64,000 bases of DNA from Phlyctochytrium arcticum (taxonomy: Eukaryota; Chytridiomycota; Chytridiomycetes; Chytridiales; Chytridiaceae): positions 310,001 through 374,000 of the forward strand of contig JAHLKI010000022.1 of assembly GCA_025602905.1 (NCBI GenBank), in the 5' to 3' direction. Numbering within the stretch: the first letter of the stretch is position 1; the number at the start of each line of letters is the position of its first letter. Made by a program: the position numbers and the translations under genes. Below the pieces are notes generated by a model that was not told the DNA's origin, ran no database searches, and worked only from the letters and a program-made list of their open reading frames with translations. This document shows positions 34,701 through 45,283 of the stretch, piece after piece.

Positions 34701-36836
34701 AGCGAGCGGACCATTGGTAGCGTGCCAGTCGAAACTGACGTACCACTAGCATTGCGAAAGTGTATCACGCTACTTGACGAGATTGGGTTGGACGCTGAAG
34801 GACTCTACCGTATCCCCGGCACGGCTACCAGCATTGAACGATTACGACGTTTATTCATTCTGAATCCTGCCAATGTGCACCTCCAGTCCCCACCCAACTC
34901 ACCTCTCCCTTCAGCACTCGAGTCTTCCGCCACCGATTTTATCACCGCCAAGGACATTGCCCCCGCGCTTCCTCATCGCTCCTCCCGCCTGTCACTTACT
35001 GACACGGTATCATCATCGGTCCGGTCCAGTCTTGATGGCCCGAAATGCTCCCCTCTCGTGGCGCAAGATATTCCCCGCCGCGCATCACGGGCCCGGCGAT
35101 TGTCCACATCCAGTATTCCTCAAGCTGCCTTTTCTGGTGCGGCGCTGTATGACCACGATGTGCACGTTGTTGCTGGAGTCATTAAAGGGTTCCTGCGAGA
35201 GGGGCTAGGACCAAAGAAAATACCAGTTTGCACGTTTGATTTGTATGAGCGGTTCATTTCTGCTACTCGTAAGTCAAAATTGCATTGTTCGAATCGATTG
35301 TTACGAGGAGCTAATTTTATTTCTGTAGAAATGGGAGACTGGCGTGCCCGCATGATTGCTATCCAGGATCTCGTCCACTCCCTCCCCGCCAACCACTTTG
35401 CCACGCTCAAACTTGTTTGCGAACATCTCGCCCGTGTCGCCTCACACTCGGAAAAGAATCGAATGTCCGTCCGCAATCTGGCAATCATTTTCGGGCCATC
35501 CTTGCTCAAACCCCCACCAGCCCTGGACAGCATGGCGCGCATCATTGAAGATATGCCGTTCCAATGCACACTAGTTGAGACGCTGATTGAGCAAGTCGAA
35601 TGGGTATTTGGGCCAATTGAGTTTGAAGAGATTGAAGAGGTTTGGGAAGAAGAGGAGGGCGGTGCTTCTGTTGAAGTTGAGGATGAGACTGTCCCTGAAG
35701 TTAAAAAGAATGGGTCGGACGCTCGAATTGAATCGAGTGGAGAACATGAAACTGCTCCTGTCGAAAATGACGCTCGAGACGAAAGTGAGCAAGTAGATGA
35801 GGACGATGATGTAGCGAGCAATGCTGGAGTGGTTGGATCAGCTCACGACTCGGAGCCGGAGGATCGACGGCAGAGTGAACGAAGTCCTCCGGTGTATAAT
35901 CCTGCCGAGCCCCCCTTTGCCATCGAACGTGCCTTCCCGTCTTCCTCACCCTCGGAAGATCGTACCCAAAGCCCTGTAGCGTCACAACCGCCCTCCCCGG
36001 CATTGTCGTCTCCAACGACGTCTCGATCGCCACAACAAGTGCAAGAGATCCCTTTAGCTGGCCCGCGTCTTCGCCAGACCAAATCGAAAATGGATCGCCG
36101 AAGAGGGCAGCTCTTGCCCATGGTATACCTCTCTGACATGCGGGAAAGTGCGGCGTTGAGTGGAAGCATTCCGGCCTATTCCGCTTCTGTTCTTGCGCAG
36201 GCTGAAAGTGAATATGCGCAGTCGAGTGCATCGCCGCCCGCGTCACCTACCTCCGTATCTCCCACCCACCCATTAATCTACTCGCCAACCACCACCACAT
36301 TACCTCCCGCCACCACCGCCACCACTACATCTTCATCGACCGTAGTAGCAGCAACCAGTCGATCAGGAACACCTTCCCCACCTCCCACACCCCCCAAAAA
36401 CAGCCCTCCCCACCGCCAACTCTCCACCCGCGCCTCAACGATCACCGCCAAATCTACGTCCTCCTCATCGTCCGCCTCACTCTCACGCCGCTCTTCCCAC
36501 TCCCAGCAGCATGCGTCCCAAAGCAACAACGATAGTCGCCGTCGCAGCCGCAAGGACTCGGCCAGTACCAGTTATCGCTCTTCCCGCCGCGGCACCAACG
36601 AGTCCAGCTCAACCGCGCGAATGACTCGCCCTGTCACCAACACCACCAGTGCATCATCCAGCCCAGAAAGTATCAAAGGCTCATCGTCATCATCACGCGG
36701 GCGGAATGGCAGTAGCAGTCATGGAGCCTCTACTACTGCTGCCCCTGCCCCTGCTGCTGCAGGAGGATTGATGATGGACATGCCGCGACTCAGTCTGAAC
36801 CTTGATCGTGAGGAAAAGTCATTCCTGGACCTGTAA
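31716..36836 (+). CDS. Large RhoGAP protein
   Basis: Exons are 31716-32381, 32451-33104 and 33165-36836, the last containing a 60-nt intron (35269-35328). The product is about 1,643 aa. Around residue 290 a PH-like strand pattern appears (W-N-I-Y-Y-A-E-V-R-G-R-Y-L-M-F-Y). A Lys/Glu-rich coiled segment lies near 800. The RhoGAP domain (about 960-1220) shows V-P-L-A-L-R-K-C-I-T-L-L-D-E and G-L-Y-R-I-P-G with the arginine finger. It continues with K-G-F-L-R-E and, after the intron, M-S-V-R-N-L-A-I-I-F-G-P-S-L-L. A Ser-rich insert of about 80 residues splits the domain. The C-terminal 350 residues are Ser/Pro-rich. It should stimulate GTP hydrolysis by a Rho, Rac or Cdc42 GTPase at the cortex. 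The target is unknown. Confidence 0.87.
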
Positions 36837-37305
36837 ATACGCCTCTCTTCCTTGCTCTACCAACCACAACACCAAGACCCATATCTCAAATGTTCCACAC
36901 TGAACCATTTTATTATCTAATTCTGTACCTATCCCCCTCCCCGCTCTCACCATCTGCCCTTTTTTTCCCATCAGTTTGTTGTTCACACTTTTTATCTTTT
37001 TTTGAGTATTCAGTTTCCCGTTCCCTGTATTTCTCTCTCTCTATCGTTTACATTTACAATTTTCATCTATAGATTTGTTCTTTTTTCTTTCTATCCATTT
37101 TTTTGTTGCATTTTCATCTTAATTTCAATTTCTCCTGACTCCTGAGGCTTTTGAAAATGCGACACTGATTTCGAATCTTCGAAATTTGGGCTGCGGCGGA
37201 GATTCGCGGTCAGATTCGGCGGTGACAAAACAGAAATTGTGGACCTTGCGCACTTCAATCACCAGATTAACAACACCCACAAACTAAACTACCACATATA
37301 ACAAA
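36837..37305. other. Intergenic, T-rich 3' flank
   Basis: A strongly pyrimidine-rich region (many TTTTT and TCTCT runs) follows the RhoGAP stop. It then gives way to the promoter of the next gene. No gene seen. Confidence 0.5.
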
Positions 37306-38704
37306 ATGTCAACGTCTCCCCAACCAGACAAACCCCACCACCTGCCCAACTCCTCCGGCTTCGTCAATCCATGGCCCTCATTCTTCCCTCACACCCTGAC
37401 CTCGTTCCCGTCCATGCTTTACGACTTTGACCGCAAACAGTCCAAAGTCCCGCCCAAAGAAGAGCTGATTGTAAAAGTGGTCGACAAGGAACTCATGGCG
37501 TGGGATAAGATTCGGAAGGGGGTGACGACCCAAGAAGGGATTCAGGCGACTTGGTAAGGGAAAAACAGCTTGGATGTGACTTGAGAAGAGAGGGTTGTGT
37601 TTTTAATGTTTTTATTGGGGAGTTTATAGGTTGGGACATGCGGCGTTTTTGATACAAATGGATGGAGTCAACATCCTCTGTGATCCCATTTTCTCTCATC
37701 GGTAAAGGTTGGATTTCTTGATAAACACGGGGCCTGGGGACTGATGTTTAGATATTAAAAGGTGTTCCCCGTCTCAATGGGTCGGTCCAGCCCGGTTCAC
37801 GCCTCCGCCTTGCAAACTGGAGGATTTACCACCCATTGATGTAGTCATCATCTCGCATAACCACTATGACCACAGTACGTTTTGCCATAAAACATCGTGA
37901 AACGTCCATTAAACATCTCGAAAACAGTGGATACATCCACCTTGAAAGCATTGGGTCCTCACCCCCACTACTTTTACCCGCTCGGCAACACTCCCTACTT
38001 TAGCTCACTCAAGATCCCGGCCGAAAACCTGCACGAGATGGATTGGTGGGATACGCATCACCTCACCTTGTCGGATAACCGCAAAGTCGAGATTGTGTGT
38101 ACACCGTGCCAGCATTTTACGGGAAGGGGGGTGTTGGATCGCTTCAAGACGTTGTGGGCGAGCTGGGCAGTGCTGGGGCAGGGGAAACGGTTTTGGTTTG
38201 CGGGGTAAGGACAAATCTTTTTTGACGCGTGTGTGTGTGGTATTGACTTCTGTTCATAGGGATACGGGGTACCGCTATGTACCCAAGGATAATACCGATC
38301 TTTCATTGCTTCCCGTCTGCCCTGCATTCAAGGAAATTGGGGCCAAGTACGGTCCATTTGACCTGTCCTGGTAAGCCTTTCGGGTCACTCTCGTCCCTCT
38401 ACTACCAAACGCCCAACCTCTAAAACCTTGTTGAATATACAGCATTCCAATTGGGGCATACAGCCCACGGTGGTTCATGTCCCCGATCCACTGTTCCCCC
38501 GAAGACGCCGTCGAAGTGCATAAGGATGTTCGGTCTAAAAAATCGATTGGGATGCACTGGGGCACGTTTGTGTTGACGGATGAGCCGGTCAATGAGCCTC
38601 CTGTGCGGTTGAAAAAGTCGGCGGCGGACGCTGGACTGGTGGAAGGGGTGTTTGGGGTCATTCACATTGGGGAGACGGTGCAAGTTGCATGTCCATTCTC
38701 ATAA
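37306..38704 (+). CDS. NAPE-hydrolysing phospholipase D-like metallo-beta-lactamase
   Basis: Six exons (37306-37553, 37630-37701, 37762-37874, 37928-38204, 38260-38370, 38443-38704) encode 360 aa. The metallo-beta-lactamase zinc signature S-H-N-H-Y-D-H is intact across the intron at 37875. It is preceded by [10 protein letters not shown] and I-L-C-D-P-I-F-S. Downstream are [18 protein letters not shown] and M-H-W-G-T-F, each characteristic of NAPE-PLD and yeast Fmp30. The enzyme releases N-acylethanolamines and phosphatidic acid from N-acyl-phosphatidylethanolamine, usually at mitochondrial or ER membranes. It is the first of three adjacent lipid genes. Confidence 0.92.
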
Positions 38705-39342
38705 TCATTCTCGGCCTATATACTTTGTTTTTTGATGACCTGAATCAGTAGATGCATTCTTAATTGCCTTTTGTCGGGCCGGGCCTAGATGGTCCTCCCA
38801 AGGTCTTCATGTCGCGGGATGAGTCTATAGCTAGATCTACTAGGTAGGAAAGAGACCTTGTCAAAGTCGGAGCTTGAAACCGCGGAACAACGGGAAATTT
38901 GCCGGCAGCAGGCTAGGGTTTGCTGCGCAACCCGGGAGTTTGGGTTTTTCGCCTTCTCCGACTTCTCACACTTCTATGATAACTTCTTTCCAATAGCCAG
39001 TCACGAAACTCGTCGTAGAAGCTCTGGTATAGAGAGGTGCCGTGAAACAAGAATTAGAAGAAGAAGAAGAAGAAGAAGAAGATCAATCCACCGGGAGAAA
39101 AAAGAAGATTGATACCAGCGAAAGATATGATGGGCGCTCTGAACACGCAGAAGAAAGGCTCGGGATGAACGGAACCGGAGATCAACAATGCTGCCCCCGT
39201 CAGTCAAAAACCTATTTAAACGGGGCCCGCTACCTTTTCCCTCTCGCTTTTCTTCCCCAGGACCGCCCTCCACTACTCGAGCAAGACCACGAAGACGACG
39301 AACGGAAAGTCAAACGACGGCGACGACGACGAGTAAACAAAG
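38705..39342. other. Intergenic with GAA repeat
   Basis: This stretch contains a purine run of AGAAGA units at about 39051-39080 and a TATTTAAA element at 39213-39220, about 125 nt before the elongase start. The latter may be its core promoter. No gene seen. Confidence 0.5.
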
Positions 39343-40282
39343 ATGATGGACCTGATTTCAACGGCCTTGACCAACCGGACCCTGGCCGCCGATGCCCTCG
39401 CCGCCGAATCCTTTCCCCTCGGCTCCTACTACCCCGCTCTCATGAACTGGCGCATCCCCGTCTTTACCGCCACCCTCTACTTTCTCCTCGTCAAACTCAT
39501 CAACCCATCTCCCTCCCAGGCCAAAGCATCCGCCGCCAAACCCCCCGCCTACTCGAAAACCGCCTGGTTCAAGGCCCTCGTCTTTGCGCATAATGTTGCC
39601 CTCTGTGTCTTTTCGGTTTGGACTTTTCTGGGAATGATGCCGGCCTGGGTTCAAAACCTCCAATCTAGACCCATCCACGAAGCTGTAAGTTTTCCTTCAT
39701 CCTTCAATGTCAATGCAAGTAAACACCCGTCTAATAATCTCACACCAGTTCTGCGATCGAAATGAAATGGTCTGGAACCAAGCCCTCTTCAAATGGTCCT
39801 GGCTCTTTTACCTCTCCAAATACTACGAAATCTTTGACACCATCATCATCCTCCTCAAGGGCCGCCGCACCTCTCTCCTCCAGAGCTACCACCACGCCGG
39901 CGCCATCCTCTCCATGTGGCTCTGCGTCTACTCCCACGCAACAGGAACCTGGATCTTTGTCCTCTTCAACTCGTTTATTCACTCCATCATGTACTTTTAC
40001 TATGCTGCCACTACCCTCGGCTACAAACCCCCTGGTAAACAGTACTTGACTCGTATGCAAATCACCCAGTTCCTGGTCGGCGGCACCCTGGCCATGTCCT
40101 ATCCTTTTATCCCCGGCTGCCTCAAGGAATTGCCCGAACTCAAACGCAGTGAAGTTGTCGCTTACTCCTTCACCATCGTTTACTTGTTTCCCCTCACGGC
40201 TCTCTTTGTCAACTTTGCCCGTAAAACGTATGGATCGGCCACCCGCGCTCGCTCTGTCGCCCCGCCCAAGAAGGATCTGTAA
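39343..40282 (+). CDS. ELO-family fatty acid elongase
   Basis: Two exons (39343-39684, 39749-40282) encode 291 aa with about seven hydrophobic segments, typical of ELO condensing enzymes of the ER. Signature motifs in order are K-x-Y-E-I-F-D-T-I (K-Y-Y-E-I-F-D-T), L-L-Q-S-Y-H-H-A-G-A (histidine box), N-S-F-I-H-S-I-M-Y-F-Y-Y and T-R-M-Q-I-T-Q-F. The histidine box has Gln at the first position (Q-x-x-H-H), the form common in PUFA elongases. Many saturated or monounsaturated-chain enzymes have H-x-x-H-H. It condenses malonyl-CoA with an acyl-CoA. Chain preference is inferred only. Confidence 0.92.
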
Positions 40283-40612
40283 CTACCTTTTCTCATTCCT
40301 CGATTTAGTACATCCATATATACCATCTGTTCTCTCTCTGTTCTCTTCTTGGACATCTTGCATTCTCACATTCTATATAGCTCTTTAATCTCTCCTCTAC
40401 TCTATACCATTCTTTTCCACGTAATCACACTTTGTCCTATACTAGCATCTCAATATCAATGACCTCGCTGCATCTGTAATTGCCCATCATCTCCGACTTC
40501 CACACGTATAAATGATCCAGTGCTTTACTATTACTCATGTGCAACAAAGAGTTGCAGAACAAAAACAATGAAATCTTTGTTCAAATGAAAAAGTATGGTA
40601 TATAGAAAATGA
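40283..40612. other. Convergent intergenic region, no gene seen
   Basis: Short 3' flanks of the elongase and ligase genes, T/C-rich. Nothing else is recognised. Confidence 0.5.
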
Positions 40613-42606
40613 TTACAACTTGGCCTTGACCTTCTGATCCTGCCCAGCAGAACGCTTAGACAACTGCTCGGCAACATTGCGTCGCTGGACTTTGCCCGTC
40701 GCAGTCTTGGGCAACGTATCCACAATGAGCACCCGCCGGGGCACTTTAAACGGCGCCAAATTCTTTTTGAGCAAGGCAACCAACTCGGCCTCCTTTAACT
40801 TCCCCTTCCACTCGTCTTTGGGCACCACAGCGACTTCAATCTCTTCCCCATAGATATCGCTCGGGACGCCAAACGCACATGCTTCACTGACACCTTTATG
40901 GTGGAGTAGGACCTGGTCGATTTCCAGAGGACTGATTTTTTCACCGCCCCGGTTGATTTGTTCCTTGATTCGGCCGACGAGGAAAACGTACGACATTTCG
41001 TCCATGTAGCCTAAATCGCCGGTCCGGAACCAGAGACCTCCGGTGGGAGGCTGGTGGAAATCGGGAAAGAAGGACTCGCTCGTGGCCTTTTCATTGTTGT
41101 GGTAGCCTGTAAAAACACATTTTCATCAGTCATCCTGCCCTTCGTGCATGACGCCTTCAACTAAACCTACCTTTGATGACATTTGGCCCACGGATACACA
41201 CTTCCCCGATCGCCCGAGTCTTGATTGGCTGACCATTGCCATCCAAAATCGCCACTTCAACGCCACGACCCTGTCCAATCGATCCCGGTTTTCGCATGCC
41301 GGGCGGCAAAAAGTTGGCCGTCACCTGGTGGGCGGCTTCCGACATGGCATAGGCTTCAATGACGGGAGTATGGAATGTCTTTTCCAGTTGGAGGAGGGTT
41401 GCAGGGGCTCTGGTTACGAAAGAGTGAGTGGAATAGTACGGGGAGAGTACAGTAATATGTACACTTACAAGCTTGAACTGCAGCTGCGGATAAATCGGAG
41501 TTTGCCTTTATCGCCCTTGTAAGATTCTTTGACCTTGAGCAAAAGCATCTGGTGAATGGTGGGAACAGCCGAGTACCACGTGGCCTAGAGAAGTATCGGT
41601 CAATCGTAAACAAAGTAAGTAAACATGTAAGACTATATATACCCCATGCTCCAAAAAGTCACTCCAAAAGTGCGAAACCGAAAACTTGGGCGGAACAATG
41701 GCCGTTCCGCCCGAGTAAAAAGTGCTCAAGAGTGCTCCAATCAGTCCGTGGACGTGAAAGAGGGGCATGACAATGTAGGACGCGTCAGAGGCTTGGAGAT
41801 TGTAGGTTTCGGTAATGTTACGGAGGGTGGTGAGAATGTTGCCGTGGGATAGGGGAACACCTGATGGGGTATCTTTAGTAATCTAATGGTGCGGTAGAGA
41901 TAGCCAATAAGTTACCTTTGGGACGGCCCGTGGTGCCGCTGGTGTGGAGCATCAAGGCAATGTCGTCGGCGACGGGGGCACCCCGATCTTCGGGTCGAAC
42001 AACGGGTCCCACTGCCTTTGCAGCATTTCCATCAACAGGGTGCACATGCACAACAGGACTGACCACTGCGACGCGTTTCTCACTGCCAATCTTTTTGACG
42101 GGCTTGTCCTTTCTCAGCACCGCTTCTACATCCATCCACACCTCAAAGATGGGAATGTCGACACCTACACTCTTGACCGCCGCCCGGGTCGCTTCCAAAA
42201 TGCGCTGATCGCCCTTGGGCACAATAAGGGCTTTAGACCCCACATCCTTGATATAAAAGGCAATTTCATCAGCGGTGTATGCGGGATTCAACGGGTTGGC
42301 AATGGCTCTCACGCCCGTTGTGGCGAAAAAGACGCCCACGAATTCCAACGAGTTGGGAAGAAGGAACGTGAGGACGTCCTGGGGGCGCAATTGGGAAAAC
42401 GGCGCTTGGGATTCGAGGGTGCTGATGAGATGACGGAGGTGTGAGTAGTAGATTTTAAAGGAGGGGTGGGTATCGCGTTTGGGGAGGATGAGGGCGGGGG
42501 AGTAGGAGTCGTTCAGGATTCCGTTTAAGCTGGTGTAGGGGGTAGTATGTGTGGGTGCGGGGGGAGGGCTGACGGGAGCATTGCTGCGACGGAGAAGGCG
42601 GACCAT
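40613..42606 (-). CDS. PCS60: Peroxisomal acyl-CoA ligase of the Pcs60/oxalyl-CoA synthetase type
   Basis: Five exons (41916-42606, 41643-41860, 41469-41584, 41171-41409, 40613-41106) give 585 aa. The AMP-binding signature L-H-T-S-G-T-T-G-R-P-K-G is split by the first intron. M-P-L-F-H-V-H-G, Y-A-M-S-E-A-A-H-Q, W-F-R-T-G-D-L-G-Y and the catalytic-lysine motif P-K-T-A-T-G-K-V follow. These match Pcs60/AAE3 enzymes, which activate oxalate or related acids with CoA. The C terminus is A-K-L, a peroxisomal targeting signal type 1. The N-terminal 15 residues are basic but no presequence is clear. Whether oxalate is the substrate here is inferred from similarity. Confidence 0.9.
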
Positions 42607-43044
42607 TGCTTTGACGGGTACTTTTAGGATCGTCGTGATGGAGATTTCTACTGCTGCTACTGCTGCTACGATAACCGAGTCAGTCTATGTACTCTGTTCA
42701 GGAAACAGAAACCCAGTGCCTTACCTTTTAAAAACCCCAGCAGATCTACTATTTAAATCGATAGGGAAAATCACTGCGAGAACCGAAATCCCACCTGGGA
42801 ATCCCACGAATTGTCACCGTCGTGTGCCAGTATAAACAAACAGATTGCTGCGCATGTGGCGCTTCCCCCAATATGAGGGATTTCTGCGGCCGACATTTGC
42901 TCGCGAGACTCCGACTTTACCGAGGGATTTCGAGTAGGCGGATTAGGAGGAGTGGCAGCGAGACAACCAAGAAGAAGGAAGAAAGACGAGGCACAGGGTT
43001 GGACTGAGAAGGAGGACTTTTGGTCGAATACTGTCAGAGCAAGA
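42607..43044. other. Divergent promoter region
   Basis: About 440 bp between the ligase and ferric-reductase start codons. An AT-rich TTTAAAT element lies near 42751. No coding signal. Confidence 0.5.
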
Positions 43045-44943
43045 ATGTCACACTCGGGGGCCTTGCAAGTCGAGATGCTCGTCTTTGACAAGGACAATAA
43101 CGGCGCCGGCAAGTGGTATTTTGGCTCCCTGGTGCTCCTCGTCGCCGCCCAGAGCATCCCACGCATGCTCCGGAGAATCGCCCACTTAGTCACAAAAGAC
43201 AAGCACAAGACGGGTAAGTAAAACGGCCAACGGTCACATCACCGAATGTAGTCTGCTCACGTTCCAAGCATAGGTCAACCATTGACACCACCAAAGCATA
43301 CACCGCACAACCCTCTAAAAGTCTTGGCCCACCGCATCTCGTACCTCCAACTCCCATTCTACCCTTACCTCACAACCCGGCTGATCTTCTTCCTTCTCGC
43401 CTACATTACCCTCTCGGCAGTCTTTGCCGCAGGCTCCATCAACCTGCAATACGATGTTGGCTACCCCCGTTTCGGCTACTTGGCCCTCGCCAATATTTGT
43501 GCCGCCATCATCTTCGGGCTGAGGAATACACCTGCTTACTACCTCCTAGCTCTGCCCTTTGAACGCACTGTCCAGTTTCATAAATGGTTTGGGGCCGGAG
43601 CGCTCGTGTTTGGATGGGTCCATGGCGGCCTGTATTTGAGGCAATGGACCGAGTTTGATCAGACGGAATTCATGTTTGAGATGCGGCCCCGTTTACAATT
43701 TGGACCCGCCATTGCGGCCTCATTGTCCTTCATGTTTTTGACGGCTTTGGCGCCTGTCCGCCAACGCTTTTGGGAATTCTTTTGGATCCTGCATATATTC
43801 GGGTAAGAGAGTCTCTTTCTACTCCCTTCACCGTTTAGTTCTAACTTTTAAATCCAGATTCGTGGCCGTCATCATTCTCGTCAACTTGCATACGGAACAA
43901 GCCCTCCCATTCACTCTCCCAGTCATCATCCTCTGGTTCATTGACCGTCTCATCCGGTTTGCTCGCGGCTGGTTCCGCCCCGCCATCGCTCACGCCTCGG
44001 TAGACGACAGCGGCCAATGCACCCGCTTAACCATCCGCCAAAAACCACTATGGGGCCGTCACTTTACTGCTGGACAGTACGTATTCCTCAATGTCCCAAA
44101 GGCGGGATTGGTCGAATGGCATCCGGCCAGTATCGTTTCGTCAGCTGCAGTCGTGGACGGAGTCGACGGTAAACCGACCGAGCAAGAATATGTCCTGGTC
44201 CTTCGCAACGTGGGGAAATTCACCCATCGATTAACGGAATCAGCAGTTATTGGTACCCCAACCCCCATCACCGTCCGCGTCGACGGCCCTTACGGAAAAT
44301 GGGACATGCATCCCCAACACTACCCCCTCCTCGTCCTAGTCGCGGGCGGGATCGGCGCTACACCCATCATCTCTGTCCTCCTTACAACCCTTCACGAGCG
44401 GGCAGCCAACTCCTCCACACTCCCTCCCCCCCAGTTCCACTGGGCCATACAAACCGAAGCCCATCTGGCATGGTTTGCCGCCGAACTGGCCGAAGCCGCC
44501 TCCCTCGGCGCTCACATCTACGTCTACGTCACTCAATCCGCTGCTGCCGCACCACCACCACCTGCCCTCCATGCCAGCATGAGCACCGACATGATCAAAG
44601 ATTCCAGCACAGCCCATATCCTGTCTGCCACCCAACAACAACCCTCCATAATCCAATTGGACGACGCGAACGGAGACCGGATTCGCACCTCGGCCGGTTA
44701 CGAGGTCATTTACCAACGCCCCAATATTACCACCATTTGCAAAGACATTAAAAACAAGTATCCAGATATGGACGCTGCCCTCGGAAGTAAGTTTTCCCCG
44801 TTCCCATCTCATCTCTATTCTGACTTTAATTTTATTCAGTTTGTGGCCCGCAGGGTATGATCCATGATGCACGTCGGGCGGCTCGATTATGTTCGGATCG
44901 ACAGTCGTTGTGGCATATGCATGCAGAGACGTTTGATCTATAA
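43045..44943 (+). CDS. Ferric reductase / NADPH oxidase-like membrane flavocytochrome
   Basis: Four exons (43045-43213, 43274-43802, 43858-44786, 44840-44943) encode 576 aa. The membrane half has the four haem-ligand histidines expected for a bis-haem bundle (in Q-F-H-K-W-F, W-V-H-G-G, I-L-H-I-F and N-L-H-T-E). The cytosolic half carries a flavin motif W-H-P-A-S-I (H-P-F-T-like), V-D-G-P-Y-G, and the NADPH motif V-A-G-G-I-G-A-T-P. The final exon supplies the C-G-P-Q-G-M near the C terminus. No EF-hands are seen, favouring a FRE-type metalloreductase over a Ca-regulated NOX. It would move electrons from NADPH across the membrane to Fe(III), Cu(II) or O2. Confidence 0.88.
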
Positions 44944-45283
44944 GGACCCTATTGTTTCATTCTCATGTTGTCTTTTTTCTAGAAATGTGTATAGTGACGC
45001 TTTGCACCGGCGTATTTTTACCATGTCGGTCGTCGTATGCATGTAGTGGTTTTTTGTTGTTGTTTTCTGTAACAAGTTCTCGTTTTACCACAAATCGAAA
45101 AATCTATTCATAATATGTATCAACAAAAAAAGGGTGGATTGGGGGGTAAAGATGGGTAGTGGGACGAGATCCACTGTTTTTGCAAACAGACCGAAAACTA
45201 CGGGTCGGCAGAAGAAAAAAAAGGCAAATAAAAAACGGAGGAAGGGATATGGACAGAAAAAAAGCTTTGGATACCGGGGGATT
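44944..45283. other. Convergent intergenic region
   Basis: 3' flanks of the ferric reductase and zinc-finger genes. A-rich tracts on the plus strand at 45120-45260 include likely polyadenylation regions. No gene seen. Confidence 0.5.
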
